Positions 26,046 through 38,340 of a DNA stretch of 64,000 nucleotides are shown piece after piece. Under the pieces are notes generated by a model. That model saw only the letters and a list, made by a program, of their open reading frames with translations. It was not told where the DNA came from and made no database searches. Origin of the DNA: Blastococcus saxobsidens (lineage in GTDB: Bacteria; Actinomycetota; Actinomycetes; Mycobacteriales; Geodermatophilaceae); assembly GCF_010682065.1 (NCBI RefSeq), contig NZ_JAAGWG010000015.1:1-64000 (forward strand), given 5' to 3'. Position 1 is the first letter of the stretch; the number at the start of each line of letters is the position of its first letter. A program made the translations under genes and the position numbers.

Positions 26046-27005
26046 ATGCAGCCCACCCGCCCCGGACGTCCCGACCCGCGCGCTCAGGCCCAGCAGGCGC
26101 AGATGGCCGCCGCGATGGCCGGCGCGGTCGACCTGGCCGCCGTCAAGGCGCGCTCGGAGGCCGCCGCACGCGCGCAGGCCGCCCCGCCGCCGAGCCCCAC
26201 GGCACCGGCGGGGGCGCCGGGTGGCGCCGTCGTCGACGTCACCGAGGCCACCTTCCAGGCCGAGGTGCTCGACCGGTCCTTCCAGGTGCCGGTCGTGCTC
26301 GACCTGTGGGCGGAGTGGTGCGGCCCGTGCAAGCAGCTCTCGCCCGTGCTGGAGGCGCTCGCCGTCGAGGGCGGCGGCTCGTGGGTGCTCGCGAAGGTCG
26401 ACGTCGAGGCCAACCCGGCGCTGGCGCAGGGGCTGCGCGTGCAGGGCATCCCGGCGGTCAAGGCCGTGTGGCAGGGCCAGCTGGTCGCCGAGTTCACCGG
26501 GGCCATCCCCGAGGAGCAGGCGCGGCAGTTCGTCACCGAGCTGGTGCAGGCCACCACCGGCGGAGCGGTCCCGGGCGGGGAGCCCGAGGAGGTCGAGGAC
26601 CCGCGCCTCGACGCCGCCGAGGCAGCCCTGGAGCGCGGTGACCTGGCCGCCGCCGAGGCCGCCTACCAGGCGATCCTGGCCCAGGAGCCCGACCACCCGG
26701 ACGCCGGGATCGCGCTCCGCCAGGTCCAGCTGTTCCGCCGGGCGGAGGAGGCCGGGCCGGACGCGCTGGCGGCCGCCGACGCCGCGCCCGACGACGTCGC
26801 CGCGCAGGCCCGGGCCGCGGACTTCCTGCTCGGCACCGGCAACATCGAGGCGGCGTTCGACCGTCTGCTCGAGGTGGTGCGCCGGACCGCGGGGGAGGAG
26901 CGCGACCAGGCCCGGCAGCACCTCGTCGAGCTGTTCGCCGTCGTGGGGGACCAGGACCCGCGGGTCGGCGCGGCGCGCCGCCGGCTCACCGCGGCGCTCT
27001 TCTGA
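26046..27005 (+). CDS. Thioredoxin-TPR protein (YbbN/CnoX-like co-chaperone)
   Basis: 319 residues. An Ala/Gln-rich N-terminus of about 60 residues precedes a thioredoxin domain (about 65-175) with an intact WCGPC redox motif and the cis-Pro segment [11 protein letters not shown]-terminal TPR-like helical region follows (about 190-319: [21 protein letters not shown]). Homologues are chlorine/oxidation-protective holdases or co-chaperones. The ATG at 26046 was preferred to the ATG at 26034 because homology begins at [10 protein letters not shown]. The gene is tail-to-tail with a metallopeptidase gene, ten bases apart. Confidence 0.88.
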   Translation: MQPTRPGRPDPRAQAQQAQMAAAMAGAVDLAAVKARSEAAARAQAAPPPSPTAPAGAPGGAVVDVTEATFQAEVLDRSFQVPVVLDLWAEWCGPCKQLSPVLEALAVEGGGSWVLAKVDVEANPALAQGLRVQGIPAVKAVWQGQLVAEFTGAIPEEQARQFVTELVQATTGGAVPGGEPEEVEDPRLDAAEAALERGDLAAAEAAYQAILAQEPDHPDAGIALRQVQLFRRAEEAGPDALAAADAAPDDVAAQARAADFLLGTGNIEAAFDRLLEVVRRTAGEERDQARQHLVELFAVVGDQDPRVGAARRRLTAALF

Positions 27006-27015
27006 CCCCGACGAT

Positions 27016-28401
27016 CTAGGCCCCGACGTCGCAGGCCCGGGCGCCGTCGACGAACCCGCCGCGGAACACGTCGACCAGCTGGAAGCCCGACAGCTCGGCG
27101 GCACCCAGGACCTGCTCCTCGATGCCGTACTCGAGCAGGAACAGCACGCTCTCGTCGAGGTCGCCGGGTGAGATGGCCACCTCGGGCACCTGCTGCCGGT
27201 AGACCTGCGCGCTGAACCAGCCGGTGAGGCAGACCGCGGAGCGGAGGGCGTCCGGGTCGGCGGCGTCGAGACCGAGCTGGTCCCGCGCGCCCAGCGCGTA
27301 CGGGACGGCGAGCGCCGTGGCCACCGCGAAGTCGCCCAGCGCGTACGCCTCGGTGGTGAGGGACTCGTCGTAGGCGGCGACGTTGCCGTCCGCGCAGTAG
27401 ACGAGGTCGCGGTCGGCCGGCGCGCAACCGGGGGCGCGGCCGTCGAAGCCCTCGATCGCCGGCGGGTCGAACCGCGTCGCGAACACCTCGTCGAAGGCCC
27501 GCTCCCAGAAGGCGGGCAGTGCGCCGTCCATCACGCCGACCAGGTCGTCGTAGGGCAGGTTGCCCTGCCGGCGGAAGTCGTCGTCGCGGGTGAACTCCTC
27601 CTGCGTGAACAGCCGCTGGGGACCGAACCCGTCGCGGCAGGCCTCCGGCCCGTCGTCGAAGCCCTCCTGGAAGGCCGACACGCGGTCGAAGTAGGAGCCG
27701 TGCGCGGACTCCTCCGCGGTGCTGGTCCCCACCGGGTCGCGCAGCAGGAAGTAGCCGCGCAGCAGGTCGTCGAGCTCCGGCTCCCGCAGGGAGGAGTGCT
27801 CGGCCTCGCCGCCGGCGACCCAGGCACTCCAGGCCCCGGCGAAGCAGTCGGCCTGCGTCTCGGTGGCGATCGAGGCCGAGGGGGACCCGACCCGGCCCTG
27901 GACCGCGTGGCCGAACTCGTGCGCCATGACCAGCGCGGGGAGGAACCGGCCGTAGCCGTCGGCGAGCTCGGTGAGGAACGCACGGTCGTAGGTGATCGAG
28001 TCGGAGTTGGGGTCCTGCACGGCCAGGCAGTAGAAGGCGTTGTTCTCCGCCTCGCGCGGATCGGCGCCGCAGCCGACCCCGTCGGGGAACTCCCCGGGCA
28101 CGAGGGCGGCGGGATCGACGCTGAAGTAGCCGCCGCGCAGCGGCTCGAACGCCGTCCCGAACACGGCGGGGAGCTGCTCGGCCCAGTAGCTCTCCAGGTC
28201 GGCGAGGGCGTTGCGGGCCACCACGTCGGCCGGTTCGTCCGTGCCGCCGAGCACGGTGACCTCGCCCGCCGGTGCGTCGGGGAGGTCCGGCCGGGCGGGG
28301 GTCGCCTCCCCGAGCACCACCACCGCGCAGCCCGAGGTTCCCAGGCACAGCACGAGGCCGAGGACGGCGGTCAGCAGGCGGACCCCTCGCCGTCGCTCCA
28401 T
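27016..28401 (-). CDS. Neutral zinc metallopeptidase-like lipoprotein (paralogue 2)
   Basis: 461 residues from the ATG at 28401. The signal RLLTAVLGLVLCLGTSGC ends in a lipobox, so the mature protein is membrane-anchored outside. The zinc signature HEFGHAVQG is followed by ETQADCFAGAWSAW, whose acidic residue is the likely third ligand. This is the YpfJ/PF04228-like arrangement. Paired cysteines (VGCGAD, YCADG, SAVCLTGW, ARACDVGA) suggest disulfides. It lies 45 bases downstream of a close paralogue of the same layout. The physiological substrate is unknown. Confidence 0.85.
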   Translation of the reverse strand: MERRRGVRLLTAVLGLVLCLGTSGCAVVVLGEATPARPDLPDAPAGEVTVLGGTDEPADVVARNALADLESYWAEQLPAVFGTAFEPLRGGYFSVDPAALVPGEFPDGVGCGADPREAENNAFYCLAVQDPNSDSITYDRAFLTELADGYGRFLPALVMAHEFGHAVQGRVGSPSASIATETQADCFAGAWSAWVAGGEAEHSSLREPELDDLLRGYFLLRDPVGTSTAEESAHGSYFDRVSAFQEGFDDGPEACRDGFGPQRLFTQEEFTRDDDFRRQGNLPYDDLVGVMDGALPAFWERAFDEVFATRFDPPAIEGFDGRAPGCAPADRDLVYCADGNVAAYDESLTTEAYALGDFAVATALAVPYALGARDQLGLDAADPDALRSAVCLTGWFSAQVYRQQVPEVAISPGDLDESVLFLLEYGIEEQVLGAAELSGFQLVDVFRGGFVDGARACDVGA

Positions 28402-28446
28402 GGGTCGTGGATCGCCCCCGCGGGACGTGCCCAAACCCCGCCCGGA

Positions 28447-29841
28447 TCACCGGCCGAAGCCGCACCCCTCCGCGCCGTAGAGGAACCCGCTGCGGAACTC
28501 GCCCACGAGCTCGAAGCCGGACGCGTCGACGGCGGGGAAGACCCGGTCGTCGACGCCGTACTGCAGCAGGAACTGCACGGCCTCGTCGACGTCGCCCGGG
28601 CTGATCTGGGCCTGCACCAGGTCGGCGAAGGAGTCCGCGTACCACTGGGCCTCGTACCAGCCGGTCAGGCAGACCGCCGAGCGGGTGGCCTCGTCGTCGT
28701 CCACGGAGAGCCCGGCCTGGTCGCGGACCGCCAGGGCGTAGGGCAGCGACAGCGCCGTCGTCAGCGCGAAGTCGCCGACCTCGTCGTAGGCGGGGACGGC
28801 GAGGTCGGTCTCGTCCACGTAGACCGTCGCGTCGTCGGCGCAGTAGCCCAGGTCGCGGCCGTCGAGCCCGGCGCAGTCGGGGCCCTCGCCGTCGAACCCC
28901 TCCAGTGCCGGCGGCTCGAACTCACCGCCGAACGCCTGGGGGAAGGCCTCGGCCCAGAAGGCCGGCAGCGTGGTGCCGACCCAGTCGACGATGTCGTCGA
29001 AGGGGGCGTTGCCCCGGTTCAGCTGATCGGTCGGCGTGAACGCGGCCGCGGTGAACAGCCGGTCGTCGCCGAACTCGTCGCGGCAGGTGGCCGGTCCGCT
29101 GTCGAAGCCGTCGTAGAAGGCCGACACCCGGTCGAAGTAGGAACCGTGCGCCTCCGTGTCGTCGGGGTCGCTGCCCACGTCGTCCCGCAGCAGGAGGAAG
29201 CCCCGGACGACGTCGTCGAGCTCGGGCTCGCGCAGGGACACGTGCTCGGCCCGCCCGTCGGCGACCCAGCGGGTCCACGCGCCGGCGAGGCAGTCGGCCT
29301 GCGTCTCGTCCAGGATGTTGCGGCCGCTGGGCGCGAAGCCGAACCGGCCCTGCATCGCGTGGCCGAACTCGTGCGCCATCACGACGGGGGCGAGGAAGCG
29401 GCCGTAGTCGTCGGCGAGCTCCTGCAGCAACGTGCGGTCGTAGGCGATGACGTCGCACACGGGGTCGTAGAAGGCGTTGCCGGCGACCTCCTCGGGTGCG
29501 GTGGGGGAGCCGTCGCACCCGATCCCCGTCTCCGGGTAGACGCTCTCGTCGAGGTCCACCGAGTCGACGGAGAAGTAGCCGCCCGCCAGCGGCTGGTACT
29601 CCCCGCCGAAGTGCTCGGGGTAGGCGGTGCGCCAGAACGTCTCGAGATCGGCCAGGGCGTTGCGCACGAACTGGTCGATGGGCTCGTCGCCCGCCCCGGT
29701 GACGGGGAACTCCTCGATGCCGACGTCGGCCTGCCCGCTGGTGCCCGGGGTGGCCTCACCGCGGACGACGTCGACGGCGCAGCCGGTGACCAGGACTCCG
29801 GCGAGGAGGGCGGGCACGGTCCGGCGCAGGAGCTGCCTCAT
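28447..29841 (-). CDS. Neutral zinc metallopeptidase-like lipoprotein (paralogue 1)
   Basis: 464 residues from the ATG at 29841. The signal MRQLLRRTVPALLAGVLVTGC ends in a lipobox. Zinc motif HEFGHAMQGRFG and downstream ETQADCLAGAWTRW match the following gene, as do the C-terminal CLTGWYEAQWY and ISPGDVDEAVQFLLQYG segments. The two proteins therefore arose by tandem duplication and have since diverged throughout. The start at 29946 was rejected because the added residues lack signal-peptide character and enter the glgB terminator. Confidence 0.85.
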   Translation of the reverse strand: MRQLLRRTVPALLAGVLVTGCAVDVVRGEATPGTSGQADVGIEEFPVTGAGDEPIDQFVRNALADLETFWRTAYPEHFGGEYQPLAGGYFSVDSVDLDESVYPETGIGCDGSPTAPEEVAGNAFYDPVCDVIAYDRTLLQELADDYGRFLAPVVMAHEFGHAMQGRFGFAPSGRNILDETQADCLAGAWTRWVADGRAEHVSLREPELDDVVRGFLLLRDDVGSDPDDTEAHGSYFDRVSAFYDGFDSGPATCRDEFGDDRLFTAAAFTPTDQLNRGNAPFDDIVDWVGTTLPAFWAEAFPQAFGGEFEPPALEGFDGEGPDCAGLDGRDLGYCADDATVYVDETDLAVPAYDEVGDFALTTALSLPYALAVRDQAGLSVDDDEATRSAVCLTGWYEAQWYADSFADLVQAQISPGDVDEAVQFLLQYGVDDRVFPAVDASGFELVGEFRSGFLYGAEGCGFGR

Positions 29842-29934
29842 CGTGTGTGGTCGTCCTCCCGGAACCCGGCCGACGCCCGTCCGGCGGGGCGGGCCCGCTC
29901 CAGCATGCCGTGCGGGCCCGGGTGCGACCAGCAT

Positions 29935-29963
29935 CCGGCGCCCCACCCGTGGCGGGGCGCCGG
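29935..29963 (-). terminator. Hairpin after glgB
   Basis: Arms CCGGCGCCCC (29935-29944) and GGGGCGCCGG (29954-29963) pair perfectly with a 9-base loop, 11 bases past the glgB stop on the minus strand. It ends the GlgE-pathway operon. Confidence 0.75.
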
Positions 29964-29973
29964 AGGAGGCCGG

Positions 29974-32853
29974 TCAGCCCTCGTGCAGGAACCAGACGGT
30001 GCCCAGCGGCGGGGCCGAGATCGTCGCCGAGAACGGCTGACCGTGCCAGGGCTCGGCCACGGCCTCGATGCCGCCGTAGTTGCCGACGCCGGATCCGCCG
30101 TAGCCCTCGGCGTCGCTGTTGAGCACCTCACGCCACTGGCCGCCACGCGGCAGCCCGATCCGGTACTCGTGGTGCGGGGCCCCAGCGAAGTTGATGACGC
30201 AGGCCAGCGCCGAGCCCTCGACGACCGCGGGCTCGCCCACCGCGGACCCGGTGTCCGCACCCGCCGCGGGCAGGGCGGTGCCGGGCTGCTCCTTCGGTGC
30301 CACCCCGTACCGCAGGAACGACAGCACGTTGCCGCTCGCGTCGTTGGCGTCGATCCACTGGAAGCCGGCCGGCTCCACGTCCTGCGACCAGAGCGCGTCG
30401 TACTCCTTGTAGCGGGCGTTGAGGTCGGTGACCAGCTGCAGGACGCCGCGGTGCGCGGGGTCGTCGAGGTGCCACCAGTCCAGCGACCGGCTCTCGGCCC
30501 ACTCCGAGTCCTGCGCGAACTCCGAGCCCATGAACAGCAGCTGCTTGCCGGGGTGGGCCCACATGTAGGCGAGGTAGGCGCGCAGGTTGGCCAGCTGCTG
30601 CCACCGGTCGCCCGGCATCTTCCGCAGCATGGAGCCCTTGCCGTAGACGACCTCGTCGTGGCTGATCGGCAGCACGAAGTTCTCGGTGTAGGCGTAGTGC
30701 ATCGAGAACGTCAGCTGGCCGTGGTGGAAGCTGCGGTAGACCGGCTCGCGCTCCACGTAGGCCAGCGAGTCGTGCATCCAGCCCATGTTCCACTTGAACC
30801 CGAAGCCCAGGCCGCCGAGGTGCGTGGGCCGGGTGACGCCCGGCCACGCGGTGGACTCCTCGGCGATCGTCACCACGCCCGGGACCTCGCGGTAGACCGT
30901 GGCGTTGAACTCCTGCAGGAACGCCACCGCCTCGAGGTTCTCCCGGCCGCCGTACTTGTTGGGCAGCCACTCGGTGCGCGAGTAGTCCAGGTAGAGCATG
31001 GAGGCGACCGCATCCACCCGGATGCCGTCGACGTGGAACTCCTTGGCCCAGTACAGGGCGTTCGCGACCAGGAAGTTGCGGACCTCGGACCGGCCGAAGT
31101 CGAAGACGTAGGTGCCCCAGTCCAGCTGCTCGCCCCGGCGGGGGTCGCCGTGCTCGTAGAGCGGCGTGCCGTCGAAGCGGGCCAGCGCCCACTCGTCCTT
31201 GGGGAAGTGCGCCGGGACCCAGTCGACGATGACGCCGATGCCGGCCTGGTGGGCGCGGTCGATCAGGTAGCGCAGGTCGTCGGGGCTGCCGAAGCGCGAG
31301 GTCGGCGCGTAGTAGGAGGTGACTTGGTACCCCCAGGAGCCGCCGAAGGGGTGCTCGGCCAGCGGCATGAACTCGATGTGGGTGAACCCCGCGGCGACGA
31401 CGTAGTCGATCAGCTCGTCGGCGAGCTCCCGGTAGGACAGCCCCTGGCGCCAGGAGCCGGCGTGCACCTCGTAGACGCTCATCGGGCGCGCGTGCCAGCC
31501 GGCCTCGGCCCGTGTGGCCAGCCACTCGTCGTCGGTCCACTCGTAGGTGGACTCGGTGACCACCGAGGCGTTCAGCGGGGGGACCTCGGTGGCGAAGGCC
31601 AGCGGGTCGGACTTCTCGCGCCAGGTGCCGTCGGCACCGAGCACGTGGTAGCGGTAGCGGGTGCCGACCTGGGCGCCCGGGATGAAGATCTCCCAGACCC
31701 CGGAGGATCCGAGGTGGCGCATCGGGTAGGCGCGGGCCTCCCAGTAGTCGAAGTCGCCGGTGACCTTCACGCCGCGGGCGCTGGGGGCCCAGACGGCGAA
31801 GGAGACGCCCTCGACGGTGCCGCGGGGCGTCTCGTACCGGCGGACGTGCGCGCCGAGCACCTCCCACAGGCGCTCGTGCCGGCCCTCGCGGATGAGGTGC
31901 TCGTCCATCGGGCCGAGCGTGGGCATCCAGCGGAACGGGTCGTCGACGGTGTGGGTGGTGGTGCCGCCCTCGGCGTCGCCGTAGCTGACCTCGATGCGGT
32001 AGTCGCCCGGCTGGCGGGGGAGCGCGGCCTCGTAGATGCCGCCGTCGTGCAGCCGGGTGGTGTCGTACCGGCTGCCGTCCTCGTCGAGGACGGCCACCGA
32101 GACGGCGTCCGGGCGCAGCGTGCGCACCGCCCACCCCTGGGCGGTGCGGTGCGCCCCGAGCACGCGGTGCGGATCGCGGGACCACCCGTCGACGATGGCC
32201 TGCAGGTCCTCGTCGGTGACCGACTCGATCGCCTGGTCGGCGTCCGCACCGGCGGTGGTGCCGCCGGCCTGCCCGCGGTCGGCGACGGCGAGGTCGGAGC
32301 CCGCGGTCGCAGGGGGGGCCGCCGGCTCGGCCGGCCCCGCCGCGTCGGTGCCGCTGTCCTGGGTCGGAGCCTCTGCGGAGCCCTCCGAGGGCGCCTGCGG
32401 GGTCGGCGGGGTGGCGGGGTCGGGGTCGGGCGCCACCGGCTGGCCGGCCGGGGCGCCGGTGCCGTCGCCGGGCTCGGCGATGGGCGCGGGGGCCACCACC
32501 GGGTTGGCGGTGACCTCGGTCTCCTCGCTGCCGGGCTCCGGGGTCGCCTCGGTGGCGTTCGGCGCGGCGGCGACCTTCTTCGCCACCGTGCGCTTGGCCG
32601 TGGTGGCCTTCTCGGCGGTGGCCTTCTTCGCCGGGGCCGCCTTCTTGGCGGCGGGGGCCTTCTTCGCGGCGGCCTTCTTGGCCGGTGCCTTCTCGCCCGG
32701 CGCCTTCCTGGCGGCGGCGCGCTTGGTCGTCCCGGCGGCCGTGGGGGCGTTCACCGGCGCTTCGTCGCCGGCGGCCGCCTCGGCCTGGGCGACCTTCTCC
32801 TCCACGGCGCGCTGGAGTTCCTGCTTGCTCTGCGCGTGGTCGTCGCTCGTCAT
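29974..32853 (-). CDS. glgB: 1,4-alpha-glucan branching enzyme with histone-H1-like N-terminal tail
   Basis: 959 residues; ordinary GlgB is about 730. The branching enzyme proper begins near residue 212 ([18 protein letters not shown]). It has a CBM48-type N-domain, then the GH13 catalytic core with nucleophile D614 ([12 protein letters not shown]), acid/base E665 (TIAEESTAW) and the H732-D733 pair (ISHDEVV). Before it lies an added tail: residues 44-98 consist mostly of Lys, Ala and Pro in KKA/AKK repeats like histone-H1-like bacterial proteins, followed by an acidic Pro/Ala linker (99-210). GlgB forms alpha-1,6 branches on glucan built by GlgE. It is the last gene of glgE-treS-mak-glgB. Confidence 0.95.
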   Translation of the reverse strand: MTSDDHAQSKQELQRAVEEKVAQAEAAAGDEAPVNAPTAAGTTKRAAARKAPGEKAPAKKAAAKKAPAAKKAAPAKKATAEKATTAKRTVAKKVAAAPNATEATPEPGSEETEVTANPVVAPAPIAEPGDGTGAPAGQPVAPDPDPATPPTPQAPSEGSAEAPTQDSGTDAAGPAEPAAPPATAGSDLAVADRGQAGGTTAGADADQAIESVTDEDLQAIVDGWSRDPHRVLGAHRTAQGWAVRTLRPDAVSVAVLDEDGSRYDTTRLHDGGIYEAALPRQPGDYRIEVSYGDAEGGTTTHTVDDPFRWMPTLGPMDEHLIREGRHERLWEVLGAHVRRYETPRGTVEGVSFAVWAPSARGVKVTGDFDYWEARAYPMRHLGSSGVWEIFIPGAQVGTRYRYHVLGADGTWREKSDPLAFATEVPPLNASVVTESTYEWTDDEWLATRAEAGWHARPMSVYEVHAGSWRQGLSYRELADELIDYVVAAGFTHIEFMPLAEHPFGGSWGYQVTSYYAPTSRFGSPDDLRYLIDRAHQAGIGVIVDWVPAHFPKDEWALARFDGTPLYEHGDPRRGEQLDWGTYVFDFGRSEVRNFLVANALYWAKEFHVDGIRVDAVASMLYLDYSRTEWLPNKYGGRENLEAVAFLQEFNATVYREVPGVVTIAEESTAWPGVTRPTHLGGLGFGFKWNMGWMHDSLAYVEREPVYRSFHHGQLTFSMHYAYTENFVLPISHDEVVYGKGSMLRKMPGDRWQQLANLRAYLAYMWAHPGKQLLFMGSEFAQDSEWAESRSLDWWHLDDPAHRGVLQLVTDLNARYKEYDALWSQDVEPAGFQWIDANDASGNVLSFLRYGVAPKEQPGTALPAAGADTGSAVGEPAVVEGSALACVINFAGAPHHEYRIGLPRGGQWREVLNSDAEGYGGSGVGNYGGIEAVAEPWHGQPFSATISAPPLGTVWFLHEG

Positions 32854-32905
32854 CGTCTCGCCGTCCTCGTCCGTTCTCGGTGCTCTGGTCCGTCGGTTCG
32901 ATGCC

Positions 32906-34284
32906 TCAGTCGCGGTCGGTGATCCGCGACAGCGACTGGAGCGGGATCATGAGCCAGTGCGGACGGTTCCTCGCCTCGTAGACGCATTCGTAAACCGCCT
33001 TGTCCGCCTCGAACGCCCGAAGGAGTGGTGACTCCCCGCACGGGTCGAGCCCGCTGGCCTCCGAGTAGCCCGCGCAGAACGCGGCCCGGTTGCGCGCCGC
33101 CCACTCCTGGGCGCGGTACTCGCGCTGGGAGTCCTCCGGCTGCTCCACGAGCAGGTGCCGGGCGGCGTAGTCGAAGCTGCGCAGCATGCCGGCGACGTCG
33201 CGCAGCGGGGTGTCCAGCTCTCGGCGGTCGACCAGCGGGCGGGCCGGCTCGCCCTCGAAGTCGAGGATGATCCAGCCCGTCGCGGTCCGCAGGACCTGCC
33301 CCAGGTGGAGGTCGCCGTGCACCCGCTGGCGGACGACCTGCTCGTCGCTCTCGGCGACGGCGGCGTACACCGCGCGCAGACCCTCGGCGTACTCGGCCAG
33401 CTGCGGCACGATCTCGATCGCCGCGTCCAGGCGTTCCGACATCTGCCGGGCCACGGTGGCGAACCAGTCGTGAGCGGCCTCCTCGGTCGGCAGGACCTGC
33501 GCCATGTCGGCGTGCACCGACGCGGTGGCCGCGCCGAGCCGGCGGCTGTCGGCGGCGAAGTCGCCACCGACCTCGTCGGCGTGCAGGTCGCCCTCGGCGT
33601 ACAGGTCCCGGACGCTGGCCGTGGCCAGCCGCCAGCCGTCGCTGGCGTTGGGCACGAAGGTCTGCAGCATCGCGACCGTGGCCGGCTCGCCGCCCGCGGC
33701 GTCGTCGATCTCGACGTGCCCGAGCAGCGGGGCGATGTGCTCGTTGTCCGTCGCGCGCAGGGCCCGGTGGATCTCCACGTCGGGGTTGAGGCCAGGCTCC
33801 AGCCGGCGGAACAGCTTGAGGATCGCCTCCTGCCCGTAGACCAGCGAGGTGTTGCTCTGCTCGGTGGAGACGATGTCGCCGGGCAGTCCCTCGGGGATGT
33901 GGCCCTCGTCGGCGGGGGAGAAGCGCATCGGCCCGATGGAGGACCCCTGGGCCAGGTGGATCAGCCACGGCGCGGTCGACTCGCGGTCGCGCATCGCGTC
34001 GTAGGCGTAGGTCTCCCGGCCCTCGTTGGACACCGCGCCGACGAGGGCGGACTCCAGCTCCTCGGCGTGCTGGTCGCGCCAGGAGAGCGGCACCAGGTAC
34101 GTGTCGCGCCCGCCGTCGGTGTACTCGATCCGCACCCGGTGCACCGACAGCACCGGGTTGCCCCGGTCCAGGAAGAAGCCGTCCTCGGTGACGCCGGCCC
34201 ACTCGCGGCCCTTGCCGCCGAACCACCGCTGCTGCGGGATCCACTCGCGGAACAGGTCGGTCAGTGCGGTGCGGGGTTCGGCGG

Positions 34285-34288
<4 letters not shown>
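32906..34288 (-). CDS. mak: Maltokinase
   Basis: 460 residues. It phosphorylates maltose to maltose-1-phosphate with ATP, feeding GlgE. The N-terminal cap domain begins with [19 protein letters not shown], typical of mycobacterial Mak (Pep2). The kinase core shows [14 protein letters not shown] (catalytic loop) and IILDFEGEP (metal-binding Asp), as in aminoglycoside-phosphotransferase-like kinases. The ATG at 34288 overlaps the treS stop by four bases, so translation is coupled. In some actinobacteria treS and mak are fused; here they are separate. Confidence 0.95.
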
Positions 34289-36105
<1,817 letters not shown>

Positions 36106-36154
36106 CGACGCGTATGCCTCGTTCGGGGTCGCAGGTGCGGTCGGGGGGTGCCGG

Positions 36155-38182
36155 TCAGTCGACCGGCGGCGGGAACTGCACGGGCCGCGGGAGGCTGATC
36201 CCGAAGACGTGCGCGGGCTCCCGGTAGGGGTCGAGCTCGACGTAGTTGAACTGGCCCCAGTCGTACCGGGCGCCGGTGAGCTCGTCGGTGACCGCGAAGC
36301 GCTCGTGCCAGTCCAGGCCGAGCGTCGGCAGGTCCAGCGCCGTCGTCCCGATCTGGGTGTTCTGGCTCGAGAGGTTGACGACCACGAGGACGGCGTCGGC
36401 CGAACCGGGGTCGGTCTTGGTGAAGCAGAGCAGGTTCGGGTTGTCCACCTGGTGGAACCGCAGCGTGCGCAGCTGCTGCAGCGCCGGGTGGGCGCGCCGG
36501 ACCTCGTTGAGCCGCCGCAGGTAGGGCGCCAGGCTCCGGCCGCTGGCCTCGGCACCGGCCCAGTCACGAGGGCGGAGCGAGTACTTCTCGCTCTGGTGGT
36601 ACTCCTCGCTGCCCGGCTTGACCGCCACGTGCTCGAACAGCTCGAAGCCCGAGTAGACGCCCCAGGTCGGGCTCAGCATCGAGGCGAGCACGGCGCGGAT
36701 CTTGAACATCGGCGGGCCGCCGAACTGCAGCGACTCGTGCAGGATGTCCGGGGTGTTCACGAAGAAGTTCGGTCGCATGTAGTGCGAGTTCGTGGCGAGC
36801 TCGCGGCCGTACTCCTCGATCTCGCCGCGCTCGGTCCGCCACGTGAAGTACGTGTACGACTGCGTGAACCCGATGCGCGCCAGCTGGTGCATCATCGCCG
36901 GCCGGGTGAACGCCTCCGCCAGGAAGAGCACGTCAGGGTCGGTCTTCTTGACCTCCCAGATCAGCCAGTGCCAGAAGCTCAGCGGCTTGGTGTGCGGGTT
37001 GTCCACGCGGAAGATCCGAACCCCGGCCTCCATCCAGACCCGGATGACCCGGAGGCACTCGGCGTAGATGCCCTCCGGGTCGTTGTCGAAGTTGATCGGG
37101 TAGATGTCCTGGTACTTCTTCGGCGGGTTCTCGGCGTAGGCGATGGTGCCGTCGGGCTTGGTGGTGAACCACTCCGGGTGGGTCTCGACCCAGGGGTGGT
37201 CGGGCGCCGCCTGGAGCGCGAAGTCCAGCGCGACCTCCATGCCCAGCTCGCGGGTGCGGGCGACGAACGCCTTGAAGTCGTCCATGGTGCCGAGCTGCGG
37301 GTGGACCGCGTCGTGCCCGCCCTCGGCGCTGCCGATGGCCCAGGGGGAGCCGACGTCGTCGGGACCGATCTCGTGCGGGTTGCCGCCGGGGAACTGGGCG
37401 GTGTTCGGGCCCTTGCGGTTGACCGTGCCGATCGGGTGGATCGGCGGCAGGTAGACGATGTCGAAGCCCATGTCGGCGATCGCCGGCAACCGGTCGGACG
37501 CCGTCGTGAAGGTGCCGTGGGTGGGGACGCCGCCGACGACGGGGCCCTCCGAGCGCGGGAAGAACTCGTACCAGGAGCCGAACAGCGCCTCCTTGCGGTC
37601 CACGAACACCTCGTAGCGCGGCGAGGCGGTGACCAGCTCGCGCACCGGGTGCTCGTGCAGGTAGCGCTGCAGGCCCGAGGCCAGCGCCGGGGCGATCCGG
37701 ACGGTGAGCTCCTGGGAGGTGTCCCGCAGGGCCTCGGCCGCGGCGGTCACCCGACCGCGCCAGCCCTCGTCGGCCTCGGCGGCCACGCGCTCGAGCAGGC
37801 GCGCGCCCTCCTCGAGGTCGTTGGCCAGCTCCTCGGCGCCCTGGCCGGCCTCCACCTTGACCTCGACGGCGTGCTTCCAGGTCTCCAGCGGATCGCTCCA
37901 CGCCTCGACCCGGAAGGTCCAGCGGCCCTCCCGGTCGGGCACGACCGTGGTCAGCCAGCGATCGGGCTCCGGCGGCAGCTTCGCCATGCGGAGGAACCCG
38001 GTCGGCTCGCCGTCCGGTGAGGTCCACACGACGTTCGCGGCGACGGCGTCGTGCCCCTCGCGAAACACCGTGGCGGTGATCGGCAGGTGTTCACCGACCA
38101 CCGCACGGGCCGAGAAGGTCCCGCAGGACACGACGGGGGCGACATCGGTGATGCCGAGGCGGAGATCAGCGCGTCCAGTCAT
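36155..38182 (-). CDS. glgE: Alpha-1,4-glucan:maltose-1-phosphate maltosyltransferase
   Basis: 675 residues. It extends alpha-1,4-glucans from maltose-1-phosphate. The nucleophile D394 ([11 protein letters not shown]) and acid/base E423 (FLAEAFTRP) fall at exactly the positions known for Streptomyces GlgE. An N-terminal beta-sandwich domain and insert helices (about 120-190) match the family. TAGCGT lies eight bases before the ATG on the minus strand (38196-38191), so this is likely the operon promoter and the mRNA is leaderless. It is divergent from glgP. Confidence 0.97.
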   Translation of the reverse strand: MTGRADLRLGITDVAPVVSCGTFSARAVVGEHLPITATVFREGHDAVAANVVWTSPDGEPTGFLRMAKLPPEPDRWLTTVVPDREGRWTFRVEAWSDPLETWKHAVEVKVEAGQGAEELANDLEEGARLLERVAAEADEGWRGRVTAAAEALRDTSQELTVRIAPALASGLQRYLHEHPVRELVTASPRYEVFVDRKEALFGSWYEFFPRSEGPVVGGVPTHGTFTTASDRLPAIADMGFDIVYLPPIHPIGTVNRKGPNTAQFPGGNPHEIGPDDVGSPWAIGSAEGGHDAVHPQLGTMDDFKAFVARTRELGMEVALDFALQAAPDHPWVETHPEWFTTKPDGTIAYAENPPKKYQDIYPINFDNDPEGIYAECLRVIRVWMEAGVRIFRVDNPHTKPLSFWHWLIWEVKKTDPDVLFLAEAFTRPAMMHQLARIGFTQSYTYFTWRTERGEIEEYGRELATNSHYMRPNFFVNTPDILHESLQFGGPPMFKIRAVLASMLSPTWGVYSGFELFEHVAVKPGSEEYHQSEKYSLRPRDWAGAEASGRSLAPYLRRLNEVRRAHPALQQLRTLRFHQVDNPNLLCFTKTDPGSADAVLVVVNLSSQNTQIGTTALDLPTLGLDWHERFAVTDELTGARYDWGQFNYVELDPYREPAHVFGISLPRPVQFPPPVD

Positions 38183-38340
38183 CGCCGCCCACGCTACTGA
38201 GCTGCCGCCCCACCAGCATCTCGGCAGTTGATCTGCCCCACGCGCCTCACCCGTTGGGGCGGCGGATCGGCCGTCGACGGCCCTCCGGGCAGTTGCTCGA
38301 GACCCTGACGAACGGCGCGAGTCTGGTTAGTCTCGGCCGG
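38183..38340. promoter_or_regulatory. Divergent promoter region between glgE and glgP
   Basis: Two back-to-back -10-like hexamers are seen, TAGCGT for glgE (38196-38191, minus) and TAGTCT for glgP (38328-38333, plus, seven bases before the GTG). I see no convincing shared operator between them. This intergenic region is the only obvious control point for synthesis versus breakdown of the glucan. Confidence 0.5.

Noticed and set aside
27700-32922. Open frame of 1740 codons on the plus strand
   Set aside because: It is antisense to two metallopeptidase genes and glgB. Its composition (Val/Gly/Arg/His repeats) is the usual mirror of high-GC coding on the other strand, with no domain similarity.
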